From Streptomyces atriruber (GTDB lineage Bacteria; Actinomycetota; Actinomycetes; Streptomycetales; Streptomycetaceae), in the NCBI RefSeq assembly GCF_001418325.1, contig NZ_LIPN01000167.1:1-45019 (forward strand): a DNA stretch of 45,019 nt, in the 5' to 3' direction. Below are positions 24,762-33,895 of the stretch, piece by piece. The position numbers were made by a program, and so were the translations under genes. Numbering within the stretch: position 1 is the first letter of the stretch; each line of letters starts with the position of its first letter. The notes under the pieces were generated by a model that did no database searches, was not told where the DNA came from, and saw nothing but the letters and a program-made list of their open reading frames with translations.

Positions 24762-24778
24762 TTGGTGAGGATCACCAA
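24762..24778. promoter_or_regulatory. Inverted repeat TTGGTGA-GGA-TCACCAA
   Basis: Perfect 7-base arms are separated by 3 bases in the 147-base gap before the oxygenase gene at 24858. The size and symmetry fit an operator for a dimeric regulator. A TAATAC at 24800-24805 downstream could be a -10 element, which would place the repeat in or near the -35 region. It could also belong to the end of the caspase-HSP90 operon. Confidence 0.4.
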
Positions 24779-24857
24779 CATCCATACCCGTACCGCCGGT
24801 AATACTTGTCGGTAACAACCTCTAGTCGTGGGCGAATAGCCGTTCTACCGTGCACGC

Positions 24858-25759
<902 letters not shown>

Positions 25760-25763
<4 letters not shown>

Positions 25764-26440
25764 CGGGACGGCCCTCGTCCCGGCTGCTCCTCGGGGCCTT
25801 CGGCGTCGCCGCGCTCGGCGACCTCGGCGCGCTCCTCGCGGACTTCGGCCCCGGCCACGCCGTCTTCAAGCCGCTGCTCATGCCGCTCTTCGCGGCGTAC
25901 GTGGCCGCCCGGCGGGGGCCCCGGCCGCTCGTCGCCGCGCTCCTCTTCGGCTGGGGCGGCGACACCTTCCTGCTCTTCGACGCCGAGCTCGCCTTCCTCG
26001 CCGGGATGGGCTCCTTCGCCGCGGGGCACGTCTGCTACCTCGTGCTCTTCAAGCGGTACGGGGCCGGGGCGTCCGGCGCGCGCGGGGCAGGCCTCGTGGC
26101 CGGGTACGCCCTCGCCCTCGTCGGCACCGTGGCGCTGCTCTGGCCCGACCTGCCGGCCGACATGCGGGGGCCCGTGGCGGGCTACAGCCTGCTGCTCACC
26201 GCCATGGCGTTCGGCGCCACCACGCTCGGACCCGCGGCGGGCGCCGGAGGGGCGCTGTTCCTGCTCTCGGACACCCTCATCGCGACCGGCGTCGCCGAGT
26301 GGCCCCAGCTGCCGAGGCCCGACTTCGCGATCATGATCACGTACCTCGGGGCCCAGTACCTGCTCGCCCGGGGAGTGCTTGCGGCGGCCGGGCGGACCGC
26401 GCCGGAGGTCACCAGCGAATCGGTACCGGCACCGCGGTGA
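25760..26440 (+). CDS. YhhN family lysoplasmalogenase
   Basis: A 226-residue hydrophobic protein with about eight membrane helices. Conserved acidic sites of the YhhN/TMEM86 family are visible in GWGGDTFLLF at about 63-72 and in LLSDTLIA near 170. Characterised members hydrolyse the vinyl-ether bond of lysoplasmalogens. The ATG at 25760 overlaps the preceding stop (ATGA). Its 3' end overlaps the convergent CopD-like gene by 32 bases. Being coupled to an AGMO-like oxygenase strengthens an ether-lipid role. Confidence 0.85.
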
Positions 26441-27464
26441 GCAGCGCCGACAGCACCACGACGACGCCCAGCGCGATCACCTCCCCGCGCGCGGGAACGT
26501 AGGCCGAGACGCGGTCCGCCGTGCGGCGCAGCCGACGGCGGGCCAGCAGCGCGAGCAGCGCTACGGCCAGCACGAGCAGCACCTTGGCGAGCAGGGTGCG
26601 GCCGTAGGCCGTCCCGGTGAGCTGGTCGAGGACCGTGCTCGCCGGCATCCGGCGCAGCGTGCTGCACACCCCGGTCGCGGTGATCGCGGCGAACAGGACG
26701 GCGGCCACGCGCGCGTAGAGCCCCAGTACCGCGACGGCCTCCTCCGGAGAGGACGTCCGCCACCGGCGCAGCATGCGCAGGACGTACAGCAGCCCGCCCG
26801 CCCACAGCGCACCGCACGTCAGGTGGACGAGCGTGAGACCGCTGCCGAGGAGTGGGCTGTCCTCCACCGGAGGGTGGGCCCGCAGCGCCTCCGCGACGAT
26901 CACCGCGGCCAGCGGGAACACCGCCCCCGCCGGACGCCGTGAACGCGCGCACAGGGCGGCCACGATGAACGCGTTGACCTCCAGGAGGGCCAGCCTCCCG
27001 TCCCGGGTGTCGTACAGCCGCCCGATGTCCAGGTCGGAGAGCTCCTGCGGGACCAGGTTGCCGTTCGCCACGATCGCCGCGAGCCCCAGCGCCGCGACGC
27101 ACCCCGCCCAGGCCGCGTACGACGACCAGCCGCGCGGCGCCCGGTCGAGCGGCGCGCCCGCCACCCGGCGGGCGAGCCGGGTCGCGAACACCTCGCCCAA
27201 CTGCACGCACAGGGCGGCGAACAGGACCGTCCGAAGGAACGTGATCCAGGCCGTGCCGGGTGCGCGGGCCTCACCGGTGCCCTGCAGCGCCGTCGAAGGG
27301 CCGAGCAGGGGGATCAGCGCGGCGACGGCCACGAGGACGAGCACGGCGGCGGCGCGGGCCGCGGACGGGCGGCGGCGCGGGGCGCGGTGCGAGACGGGGG
27401 CGGTGGCCGGTATGCCGGTCGAAGCATCGCCTCCGGGCTCGACGGACGGTCGTATGGAGCTCAC
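26409..27464 (-). CDS. CopD-type copper resistance/membrane protein
   Basis: About 351 residues with eight or more membrane helices. The C-terminal half has the CopD domain pattern: LVHLTCGALWAGGLLYVL, ITATGVCSTL and GTAYGRTLLAKVLLVL. CopD proteins move copper across the inner membrane, often with CopC; no CopC gene is near. The frame is open to 27548, where GTG has a GGTGGAG site, but codons 27465-27548 have only about 56% G/C in third position against over 90% in the body. I therefore prefer the GTG at 27464. The first 35 codons are still less biased than the rest, so the true start could be later. Confidence 0.8.
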   Translation of the reverse strand: MSSIRPSVEPGGDASTGIPATAPVSHRAPRRRPSAARAAAVLVLVAVAALIPLLGPSTALQGTGEARAPGTAWITFLRTVLFAALCVQLGEVFATRLARRVAGAPLDRAPRGWSSYAAWAGCVAALGLAAIVANGNLVPQELSDLDIGRLYDTRDGRLALLEVNAFIVAALCARSRRPAGAVFPLAAVIVAEALRAHPPVEDSPLLGSGLTLVHLTCGALWAGGLLYVLRMLRRWRTSSPEEAVAVLGLYARVAAVLFAAITATGVCSTLRRMPASTVLDQLTGTAYGRTLLAKVLLVLAVALLALLARRRLRRTADRVSAYVPARGEVIALGVVVVLSALLTAVPVPIRW

Positions 27465-27573
27465 TACAAGATCTTCACCAGGGCTCCCGGCGACGGGCAA
27501 GTCCTGAGGGACAACTGGCGCAAAGGCGCTCCGATCGGACCGAGTCACTCATCTCCACCCGAGTCCCTGCCGG

Positions 27574-28116
27574 TCAACTGCTCGCCGACCACCACAGCCT
27601 CACCGACTTCTCCGGCTCCGACGGCCGCAGCTCCCACCCCTGAACGGCCGCCGCCTGGACGACGTAGTGGCCGCCGCAGCCTCGGTAGGCGCGCCGCGGG
27701 ATCTCGCACTCGGAGGGCGGCAGCGGCTTCTTGGGCACGCGCGGGGCCGACGCCTTGGCCGTCCACCGGGCGAGCAGCTTGTCGACCTCCGCGCGGTAGT
27801 GGTCGGCGTCCCCCTCGTGGCGCACCTCGGACCAGAGCACGCACCAGCGGGGCAGGGTGAAGACGCGGCCCATCGCCCGGTCCATGAACCGGTCGAACGC
27901 CTTCTCGTACGACGAGCTCACCGCGGCGATCACCTCGGTGACCAGGCCGATGGCGAGGGTGCCGAGGAAGATCGCGATCCCGAGCACGACCCAGCACGGC
28001 AGGAACACCACCGTGGCGACGAACCGGGTCACCAGCTGCCACCGGGGGCGGGTGGGCCAGGCCACCCAGTGTTCCGTGCCGGAGACGACGAACTCGGAGT
28101 TCTTGTACTCGTACAT
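27574..28116 (-). CDS. Membrane protein of unknown function
   Basis: A 180-residue protein. Two adjacent hydrophobic segments at about 28-47 and 49-68 are followed by a soluble C-terminal part containing SYEKAFDRFMDRAMGRVFTL and a cysteine pair region (CEIPRRAYRGCGGHYVV). I do not recognise the family. The ATG at 28116 has AGAGGA upstream. It lies between the CopD-like gene and the subtilase pair on the same strand, and a strong hairpin upstream at 28149-28178 suggests it is transcribed separately from the proteases. Confidence 0.65.
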   Translation of the reverse strand: MYEYKNSEFVVSGTEHWVAWPTRPRWQLVTRFVATVVFLPCWVVLGIAIFLGTLAIGLVTEVIAAVSSSYEKAFDRFMDRAMGRVFTLPRWCVLWSEVRHEGDADHYRAEVDKLLARWTAKASAPRVPKKPLPPSECEIPRRAYRGCGGHYVVQAAAVQGWELRPSEPEKSVRLWWSASS

Positions 28117-28148
28117 GACACACGATCCTCTCGTGGAGCGACAGGAAA

Positions 28149-28178
28149 GGGCCGGGCGGCCCCGAAGCCGCCCGGCCC
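28149..28178 (-). terminator. Strong hairpin terminator after the subtilase pair
   Basis: GGGCCGGGCGGC at 28149-28160 pairs perfectly with GCCGCCCGGCCC at 28167-28178 across a 6-base loop. It lies 20 bases beyond the stop of the leftward subtilase gene at 28198, the position expected for its terminator. Confidence 0.75.
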
Positions 28179-28197
28179 GATCCGTCGCGCCGTGGTG

Positions 28198-29775
28198 CTA
28201 CTTGCGCACGGCGTCCAGCGCGTCGGCCATGCCCACGCCGTAGAAGCCGTTCTTGTTCCTGCCGCCCTCGCAGACCGCGTCGACCTTGCCGTCACCGTCG
28301 TAGTCGTACGGATCGGTGCACGCCATCGCGTCCGCCTGGCGGTAGAGCAGCGCCTTGATCCGCGCCGCCGAGGCGTGCGGATGCGTCGACTTCAGCAGCG
28401 CGGCCACGCCCGCGGCGTGCGGCGACGCCATCGACGTACCGGCCTTGTAGCCGAACTTGCCGCCCGGCAGCGTCGACAGGATCCTGCCGTCCTCGGCCGG
28501 CGCGTTCGGCGCCTGGTACTTCGTGGAGTCGCCGCCGGGCGCCGTGATGTCGACGACGCCGTTGCCGTAGTTCGAGTACGACGACTTGAAGCCCTTCGCG
28601 CCGGTCGCCGAGACCGTCACGACGCCGGGCAGCTGCGACGGGAGGTCGAAGCAGTCCTTGGTCTTGACGGTCCGCGGCACCGGGGTGGTGTCGTCGGGGC
28701 TCGACTCGTCGAGGATCTCGTCCTGGGCGAGGTCGGTCTTGGCGTTGCCCGCGGCCGCGACGTTCACCGCGCCCTTGCGCTCCGCGTACTCGGAGGCCCG
28801 CCCGACCGCGTCGACCAGCGCCTTCTGATCGGCGTCCGTCGTGCAGTTGAACAGCCACGGGTCGGTGTAATAGCTGTTGTTGGTGACGTCGACGCCGTGG
28901 TCGGCCGCCCACACGAAGCCGCAGACCACGGCCTCCGTGTAGTACATGCCGGTCGCCGGCTCGGCCACCTTCAGGCTCGCCACCTTCACGCCCGGCGCGA
29001 CACCGGTGACGCCGGTGCCGTTCTTCGCCGCGGCGATGGTGCCCGCCACGTGCATCCCGTGGTCGCTCTCCTTGGCCACGGGACGCCACGCGTTGTCCTT
29101 CTGCACGGGCACGCCGCCCAGGCAGCTCGCGGACGCCCGGCGGTCGAAGTTCGGCGCGATGTCGGGGTGCGTGTCGTCGACCCCGGAGTCGAGCACGCCG
29201 ACCGTGACCTCGGAGCTGCCGAGCGAGACCTCGTGCGCCTTGTCCGCCTTCATGGCGGGCAGGTCCCACTGCAGCGGCTCCAGCTCGTCCTGACCCGCCG
29301 ACGCCTTGCCCGCCGCGGCCTTCGCCTCCTCGGCGGTCAGCGGCCGCTCCGACTCGAGGGCGTCGTCCGCCTGCGCCGACAGCGGGGCCGTGCGCGTCGC
29401 GCCCGCCGAGTCGACGCCCTTGACCTTGCGGATCGTCTTCGCGAAGTCGGGGTTCGCCGAGTGGACGACGATGACACCGATCTTGTCGTACGCGATGACC
29501 ACGTCGCCGCCGGCCTTGGCGATGGCCTTCTTGGCGCGCTCCGAACTGCCCTTGCCGGGGCGGACGTTCACGACGTAGCTCATCGACGCGGCATCCGCTG
29601 CCGTGGACCCCGCGGCCGCCGGGGCGGAGGCCGGGGCGTCCGGCATCGCCGCGGGCCTGGCCGAGGCAGTGCCCGGCAGGAAGGCGACGGCCGAGACCAT
29701 CGCGACGCCGAGCGGCAGGGCTAGCGCGCGGCGGGAGCGCAGGAAGGCCACGGCCGATATGTGGGACTTGTTCAC
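28198..29775 (-). CDS. Secreted S8 family serine peptidase (subtilase)
   Basis: A 525-residue protein. A signal peptide (about 1-39, ending TASA) is followed by an I9-like propeptide (YVVNVRPGKGSSERAKKAI, then KIGVIVVHS). The catalytic domain has Asp196 (LDSGVDDTHPD), His239 (HGMHVAGT), Asn344 (AAAGN) and Ser448 (GTSMASPHAAG). Near the C-terminus a DYDGDGKVD loop resembles a calcium-binding EF-hand-like turn, followed by a cysteine. There is no extra C-terminal domain. The GTG at 29775 has GGGGAGAG upstream; GTG at 29793 is an alternative overlapping the previous stop. It is a tandem paralogue of the next gene and co-transcribed with it. Confidence 0.92.
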   Translation of the reverse strand: MNKSHISAVAFLRSRRALALPLGVAMVSAVAFLPGTASARPAAMPDAPASAPAAAGSTAADAASMSYVVNVRPGKGSSERAKKAIAKAGGDVVIAYDKIGVIVVHSANPDFAKTIRKVKGVDSAGATRTAPLSAQADDALESERPLTAEEAKAAAGKASAGQDELEPLQWDLPAMKADKAHEVSLGSSEVTVGVLDSGVDDTHPDIAPNFDRRASASCLGGVPVQKDNAWRPVAKESDHGMHVAGTIAAAKNGTGVTGVAPGVKVASLKVAEPATGMYYTEAVVCGFVWAADHGVDVTNNSYYTDPWLFNCTTDADQKALVDAVGRASEYAERKGAVNVAAAGNAKTDLAQDEILDESSPDDTTPVPRTVKTKDCFDLPSQLPGVVTVSATGAKGFKSSYSNYGNGVVDITAPGGDSTKYQAPNAPAEDGRILSTLPGGKFGYKAGTSMASPHAAGVAALLKSTHPHASAARIKALLYRQADAMACTDPYDYDGDGKVDAVCEGGRNKNGFYGVGMADALDAVRK

Positions 29776-29789
29776 GTTCTCTCTCCCCG

Positions 29790-31337
29790 TCACTTCTTCT
29801 TCACGGCGTCGAGCGCGTCGACGAGCCCACTGCCGTAGAAGCTGGTCCCGTGCTTGCCGCCGCTCTGGCAGACCGCGTCGACGTCGCCGTCACCGTCGGG
29901 GTCGTACGGGCCGGACGGGCAGTCGAGCCGGTCGGCCTGCTTCTTCAGGAGCCGCTGCAGCTCCGCCGGGCCCGCCTTGGGGTGCGTGGACTTGAGCAGC
30001 GCGGCGACGCCCGAGGCGTGCGGCGCGGCCATCGAGGTGCCCTGCAGCCAGCCGTACTCGCCGCCCGGCATGGTGGAGAGGATGCGGCCGTTCTTCGACG
30101 GGGTGTCGCCCGGGATCTGGAACTTGTCGCCGCCCGGGGCGGCGATGTCCACGACGCCCTTGCCGTAGCTGGAGTAGATCGACTTCAGGTTCTGCACGCC
30201 CGTCGCGCTGGTGGTGACGACGCCCGGCAGCTGGGTCGGCACGTCGAGGCACTCGTGCGGGTCGATGGTGCGGGTCACCGGAGTGGAGTCGTCCGGGCTG
30301 GAGTCGTCGACGATCGCGTCGGAGTCCAGGTCGTGGTTGGAGTTGCCCGCGGAGGCGACGTGCAGGGTGCCCTTCTTCTGGGCGTACAGCTGCGCGCGGT
30401 TGACCGCGTCGAGGATCGCCTTCTGGTCCGGGTCGTCCTTGCAGTTGTACAGCCACGGGTCCACGTAGTAGCTGTTGTTGGTGATCTCGACGCTGTGCTC
30501 GGCGGCGAACACGAAGGCGCAGACCACGTTCTCCGGGTAGAACAGCTCGTCGACCGGGTCGGCCACCCTGATGGCCGAGACCTGCACGCCGGGCGCCACG
30601 CCCGCGACGCCGACGCCGTTGCGCGCGGCGGCGATCTCACCGGCCACGTGCGTGCCGTGGTAGCTGTCCTTCGACGACGGGCGCCAGGCCCCCGCCGAGG
30701 TGTCCGCCTTGCCGCCGACACAGCTCGCGGACTGCGACGGCGAGAAGTTGGACGCGAGGTCGGGGTGGGTGTCGTCGACGCCGGTGTCGATCACGGCGAC
30801 GGTGACCTTCTTGCTGCCCGGATTGATCTTCGCGGCCTTGTCGGCACCGATCGCGCGCAGGTCCCACTGGTCGGCTTCCATCGGCTCGGCGCCCGGGGCG
30901 GCGCTCTGCTTCAGGGCCTTGGCCTCAGCCTTCGAGAGCAGCTTCGCCTTGCCGTCGTCCGTGGTGCCGGCGGCCTTCAGCGGCGAGGTGTGGGTCGCTC
31001 CCGCGGACTGGACACCGCGCACGGCACGTATCTGCTGGCCGAACTCCGGATTCGACGAGTGCGCGACGATGACGCCGATCTTCTCGTGCGTCACGACGAC
31101 GGAGCCACCGGCCCCGGCTATCGCCTTCTTGACGTACGCGAGCGTCTTGCGGTCCGTTCGGGTGTTGACGACGTACGCGAAGACGGGGGCATCCTTCGCG
31201 GCCTTCGCCGACACGGGGGCGGGCGACTCGTTCGGGGCCGCGGTCGCGGCGCCGGGCACGAAACCGACCGAGGCGGCGAGCGCGATGCCGAGCGGCACGA
31301 TCAGTGCCGCACGACGTCTGGAACGCAGATGAGCCAT
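29790..31337 (-). CDS. Secreted S8 family serine peptidase (subtilase), first of a tandem pair
   Basis: A 515-residue protein with a signal peptide (about 1-33), an I9-like propeptide (YVVNTRTDRKTLAYVKKAI at about 55-73) and a subtilase domain with Asp184 (VIDTGVDDTHPD), His227 (HGTHVAG), Asn332 (SAGN) and Ser435 (GTSMAAPHASG). The C-terminal DPDGDGDVD loop matches that of its neighbour. The ATG at 31337 has GGAG 5 bases upstream. The 14-base spacing to the second gene shows one operon. The duplication is old, since the sequences differ over most of their length outside the motifs. Upstream, three CGGAA units at 12-base spacing may be regulatory. Confidence 0.92.
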   Translation of the reverse strand: MAHLRSRRRAALIVPLGIALAASVGFVPGAATAAPNESPAPVSAKAAKDAPVFAYVVNTRTDRKTLAYVKKAIAGAGGSVVVTHEKIGVIVAHSSNPEFGQQIRAVRGVQSAGATHTSPLKAAGTTDDGKAKLLSKAEAKALKQSAAPGAEPMEADQWDLRAIGADKAAKINPGSKKVTVAVIDTGVDDTHPDLASNFSPSQSASCVGGKADTSAGAWRPSSKDSYHGTHVAGEIAAARNGVGVAGVAPGVQVSAIRVADPVDELFYPENVVCAFVFAAEHSVEITNNSYYVDPWLYNCKDDPDQKAILDAVNRAQLYAQKKGTLHVASAGNSNHDLDSDAIVDDSSPDDSTPVTRTIDPHECLDVPTQLPGVVTTSATGVQNLKSIYSSYGKGVVDIAAPGGDKFQIPGDTPSKNGRILSTMPGGEYGWLQGTSMAAPHASGVAALLKSTHPKAGPAELQRLLKKQADRLDCPSGPYDPDGDGDVDAVCQSGGKHGTSFYGSGLVDALDAVKKK

Positions 31338-31360
31338 GGGATCTCCACATCATCCGGAGA

Positions 31361-31389
31361 CGGAACCGTACGCGGAATTGCATACGGAA
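31361..31389. repeat. Three CGGAA units at 12-base period upstream of the subtilases
   Basis: CGGAA occurs at 31361, 31373 and 31385, within 48 bases of the subtilase start. The spacing is close to one helical turn, so the units could be bound by the same regulator on one face of the DNA. The intervening bases are not conserved. Confidence 0.35.
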
Positions 31390-31390
31390 C

Positions 31391-31417
31391 TGCCCGAACA
31401 CGACTGGTGCTCGGGCA
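31391..31417. promoter_or_regulatory. Inverted repeat upstream of the subtilase pair
   Basis: TGCCCGA at 31391-31397 matches TCGGGCA at 31411-31417, with an inner CAC/GTG pair after one mismatch. It lies just beyond the CGGAA units and could be an operator or part of a leader hairpin. Confidence 0.3.
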
Positions 31418-31603
31418 GGTACATGACGGGCTGTGCAGGGTGAAGCTAACCCTGAAGCTCCCAGGCCAGCAATGACTTACCGAAGAAATGGGGGAGTTCG
31501 ACCACGTCGGAGACGTCGCGGGGACGTTGAGCAGACAACGGAAGCAACATCAACCCCCTGTCGGATCACGTCCCATGGCCTTAGCATCGCCATCCGTGGC
31601 TCA

Positions 31604-31619
31604 CGTGATCCGCGTCACG
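31604..31619 (+). promoter_or_regulatory. Crp-like site upstream of DUF485/acetate symporter operon
   Basis: CGTGATCCGCGTCACG is a 16-base inverted repeat. It fits the general GTGA-N6-TCAC Crp core and also the GTG-N6-GNCAC motif that I recall for Streptomyces Crp. It lies 71 bases before the preferred DUF485 start. In E. coli the equivalent acs-yjcH-actP operon is Crp-activated, so the position is meaningful. Whether Crp binds is untested. Confidence 0.45.
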
Positions 31620-31690
31620 CTGGATGTGAGACCAGAGAGCCCATGGATCAACTGTCCGTCCCCACCCCACCCGCACCACGAGGAGACTCC

Positions 31691-32089
31691 GTGGCCACCG
31701 ACGCACCGCCCCCTTCGAAGGGTGGCGCAGGAAACGAACCCGCTCCCCACGCGCCCTCCACGGAGGAGTTCACCGAGGTGCAGGAGAGCGCGGAATTCGG
31801 CGAACTGCGCACCGCTCACCGCTCGTTCGCCTTCCCGCTCACCGTCGCCTTCATCGCCTGGTACCTCGTGTACGTCCTGCTCTCCAACTACGCGGGCGAC
31901 TTCATGGGCACCAAGCTCTTCGGCAACATCAACGTCGCCCTGGTCCTCGGCCTCGGGCAGTTCCTGACCACGTTCCTCATCGCCTGGTTCTACTCGCGCC
32001 ACGCCGCGTCGAAGCTCGACCCGAAGGCCGAAGCGATCAAGTCCCGCATGGAGAACCGCCCGCAGACCCGCCTGGAGGGCGACGCATGA
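31691..32089 (+). CDS. DUF485 (YjcH-like) membrane protein
   Basis: A 132-residue protein with a disordered N-terminus, then two membrane helices at about 46-66 and 81-101 separated by NYAGDFMGTKLFGN, the typical DUF485 loop. DUF485 proteins are regularly encoded just before acetate or other monocarboxylate symporters and may assist them. The GTG at 31691 has AGGAG 6 bases upstream. An in-frame ATG at 31643 would add 16 residues, with a weaker site. The stop overlaps the symporter start. Confidence 0.88.
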   Translation: MATDAPPPSKGGAGNEPAPHAPSTEEFTEVQESAEFGELRTAHRSFAFPLTVAFIAWYLVYVLLSNYAGDFMGTKLFGNINVALVLGLGQFLTTFLIAWFYSRHAASKLDPKAEAIKSRMENRPQTRLEGDA

Positions 32090-33723
32090 GCCCCGCGCAC
32101 CCCGCCGTCATCGAGCTGGCGGCCGCGTCCGACGCCTCCGAGCACCGGACGCTGATCATCAGCCTTTTCGCGGCCTTCGTCGTCGCGACCCTCTGCATCA
32201 CCGTCTGGGCCGGCCGGCAGACCAAGAGCGCCGCCGACTTCTACGCGGGCGGCCGCCAGTTCACCGGCTTCCAGAACGGCCTGGCGATCTCCGGCGACTA
32301 CATGTCCGCCGCGTCCTTCCTCGGCATCGCCGGTGCCATCGCCCTCTTCGGCTACGACGGGTTCCTCTACTCCATCGGATTCCTGGTCGCCTGGCTGGTG
32401 GCGCTCCTCCTGGTCGCCGAACCGCTGCGCAACTCCGGGCGCTACACGATGGGCGACGTCCTCGCGTACCGCATGCGCCAGCGCCCGGTCCGCACCGCCG
32501 CGGGCACCTCCACCATCGTCGTGTCGATCTTCTACCTGCTCGCGCAGATGGCGGGCGCGGGCGTCCTGGTCTCGCTGCTGCTGGGCATCACCAGTGACGC
32601 GGGCAAGATCCTCATCGTCGCCCTCGTCGGCGTCCTGATGATCGTCTACGTCACCATCGGCGGCATGAAGGGCACCACCTGGGTGCAGATGGTCAAGGCC
32701 GTCCTGCTCATCACCGGCACCGTCCTCATCACCTTCCTGATCCTGCTGAAGTTCAACTTCAACGTCTCCGACTTGCTCGGCACGGCCGCCTCCAACAGCG
32801 GCAAGGGATCGGCCTTCCTGGAGCCCGGTCTCAAGTACGGCGCGTCCGGCACCTCGAAGCTGGACTTCATCTCGCTCGGCATCGCCCTGGTCCTCGGCAC
32901 CGCGGGCCTGCCGCACATCCTGATCCGCTTCTACACGGTGCCCACGGCCAAGGCCGCCCGTAAGTCCGTGAACTGGGCGATCGGCATCATCGGCGCCTTC
33001 TACCTGATGACGATCGTCCTCGGCTTCGGCGCCGCCGCCCTGCTCAAGCCCGGCGAGATCATCGCCTCCAACAAGGCGGGCAACACGGCGGCACCGCTCG
33101 CCGCCCTGGAGATCGGCGGCGGTGGCGACTCGACCGGCGGCGCGATCCTGCTCGCGGTGATCTCCGCGGTCGCCTTCGCCACGATCCTCGCGGTGGTCGC
33201 GGGCCTCACCCTCGCCTCGTCGTCCTCGTTCGCCCACGACATCTACGCGAACGTCATCCGCAAGGGCAAGGCCACCGAGAAGGAGGAGATGAAGGCGGCC
33301 CGCTGGTCGACCGTGTTCATCGGCATCGTCTCCATCGCCCTCGGCGCCCTGGCCCGAGACCTCAACGTGGCGGGCCTGGTCGCCCTGGCCTTCGCGGTCG
33401 CGGCCTCCGCGAACCTGCCGACGATCCTCTACAGCCTGTTCTGGAAGAGGTTCACCACCCAGGGCGCGCTCTGGTCCATCTACGGCGGTCTGATCACCGC
33501 GGTCGGCCTGGTGCTGTTCTCACCGGTCGTCTCGGGCAAGCCCACCTCGATGTTCCCCGACGCAAACTTCGACTTCTTCCCGCTGGAGAATCCGGGCCTG
33601 ATCTCCATCCCGCTGGGCTTCCTGCTCGGCTGGCTCGGCTCGATCCTCTCCAAGGAGGAGCCGGACAAGGGCAAGTACGCGGAGCTCGAGGTCAAGTCCC
33701 TCACCGGCGTCGGAGCCCACTGA
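32086..33723 (+). CDS. actP: Sodium:solute symporter family protein, ActP-type (acetate/monocarboxylate)
   Basis: A 545-residue transporter with about 13 membrane helices. SSS-family segments are clear: SAADFYAGGRQFTGFQNGLAIS near the N-terminus, then GDYMSAASFLGIAG and a TMGDVLAYR block. It most resembles cation/acetate symporters, which import acetate, propionate or glycolate with sodium or protons. The ATG at 32086 overlaps the DUF485 stop. A Crp-like site before the operon suggests carbon-source control. A 15-pair hairpin follows the gene. Confidence 0.9.
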   Translation: MSPAHPAVIELAAASDASEHRTLIISLFAAFVVATLCITVWAGRQTKSAADFYAGGRQFTGFQNGLAISGDYMSAASFLGIAGAIALFGYDGFLYSIGFLVAWLVALLLVAEPLRNSGRYTMGDVLAYRMRQRPVRTAAGTSTIVVSIFYLLAQMAGAGVLVSLLLGITSDAGKILIVALVGVLMIVYVTIGGMKGTTWVQMVKAVLLITGTVLITFLILLKFNFNVSDLLGTAASNSGKGSAFLEPGLKYGASGTSKLDFISLGIALVLGTAGLPHILIRFYTVPTAKAARKSVNWAIGIIGAFYLMTIVLGFGAAALLKPGEIIASNKAGNTAAPLAALEIGGGGDSTGGAILLAVISAVAFATILAVVAGLTLASSSSFAHDIYANVIRKGKATEKEEMKAARWSTVFIGIVSIALGALARDLNVAGLVALAFAVAASANLPTILYSLFWKRFTTQGALWSIYGGLITAVGLVLFSPVVSGKPTSMFPDANFDFFPLENPGLISIPLGFLLGWLGSILSKEEPDKGKYAELEVKSLTGVGAH

Positions 33724-33747
33724 TCGGGCATTGTTCACACGTCCGTA

Positions 33748-33781
33748 GCGGCCGCGTCGTAGAGTCCTACGACGCGGCCGC
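33748..33781 (+). terminator. Strong 15-pair hairpin terminator after the symporter
   Basis: GCGGCCGCGTCGTAG at 33748-33762 pairs perfectly with CTACGACGCGGCCGC at 33767-33781 across a 4-base loop. It begins 25 bases after the symporter stop. Only a few T residues follow. Confidence 0.8.
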
Positions 33782-33813
33782 ACCGTTCCTCGTGGCAAAT
33801 GGCCCATGGCGTT

Positions 33814-33827
33814 GTCAGACGTCTGAC
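33814..33827. promoter_or_regulatory. Perfect 14-base palindrome upstream of moaA
   Basis: GTCAGACGTCTGAC is a perfect palindrome 68 bases before the moaA start, overlapping a TTGTCA that could serve as a -35 element. This is the size and place of a repressor or activator site. I do not recognise the regulator. Confidence 0.4.
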
Positions 33828-33895
33828 GTAAGGTCGAAAGCAGCCGGAACAACAAGTCGGTTCTATCTGCATCCAACCGCCGGGGAGGGGCCGCA

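Larger units (their letters stand above)
31338..31690. other. 353-base divergent region between the subtilases and DUF485
   Basis: No gene is supported here. It holds three CGGAA units at 31361, 31373 and 31385 with exact 12-base spacing, an inverted repeat TGCCCGA/TCGGGCA at 31391-31417, and a Crp-like palindrome at 31604-31619. Base composition is less GC-rich than the genes on either side, as expected for a double promoter region. Confidence 0.6.
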
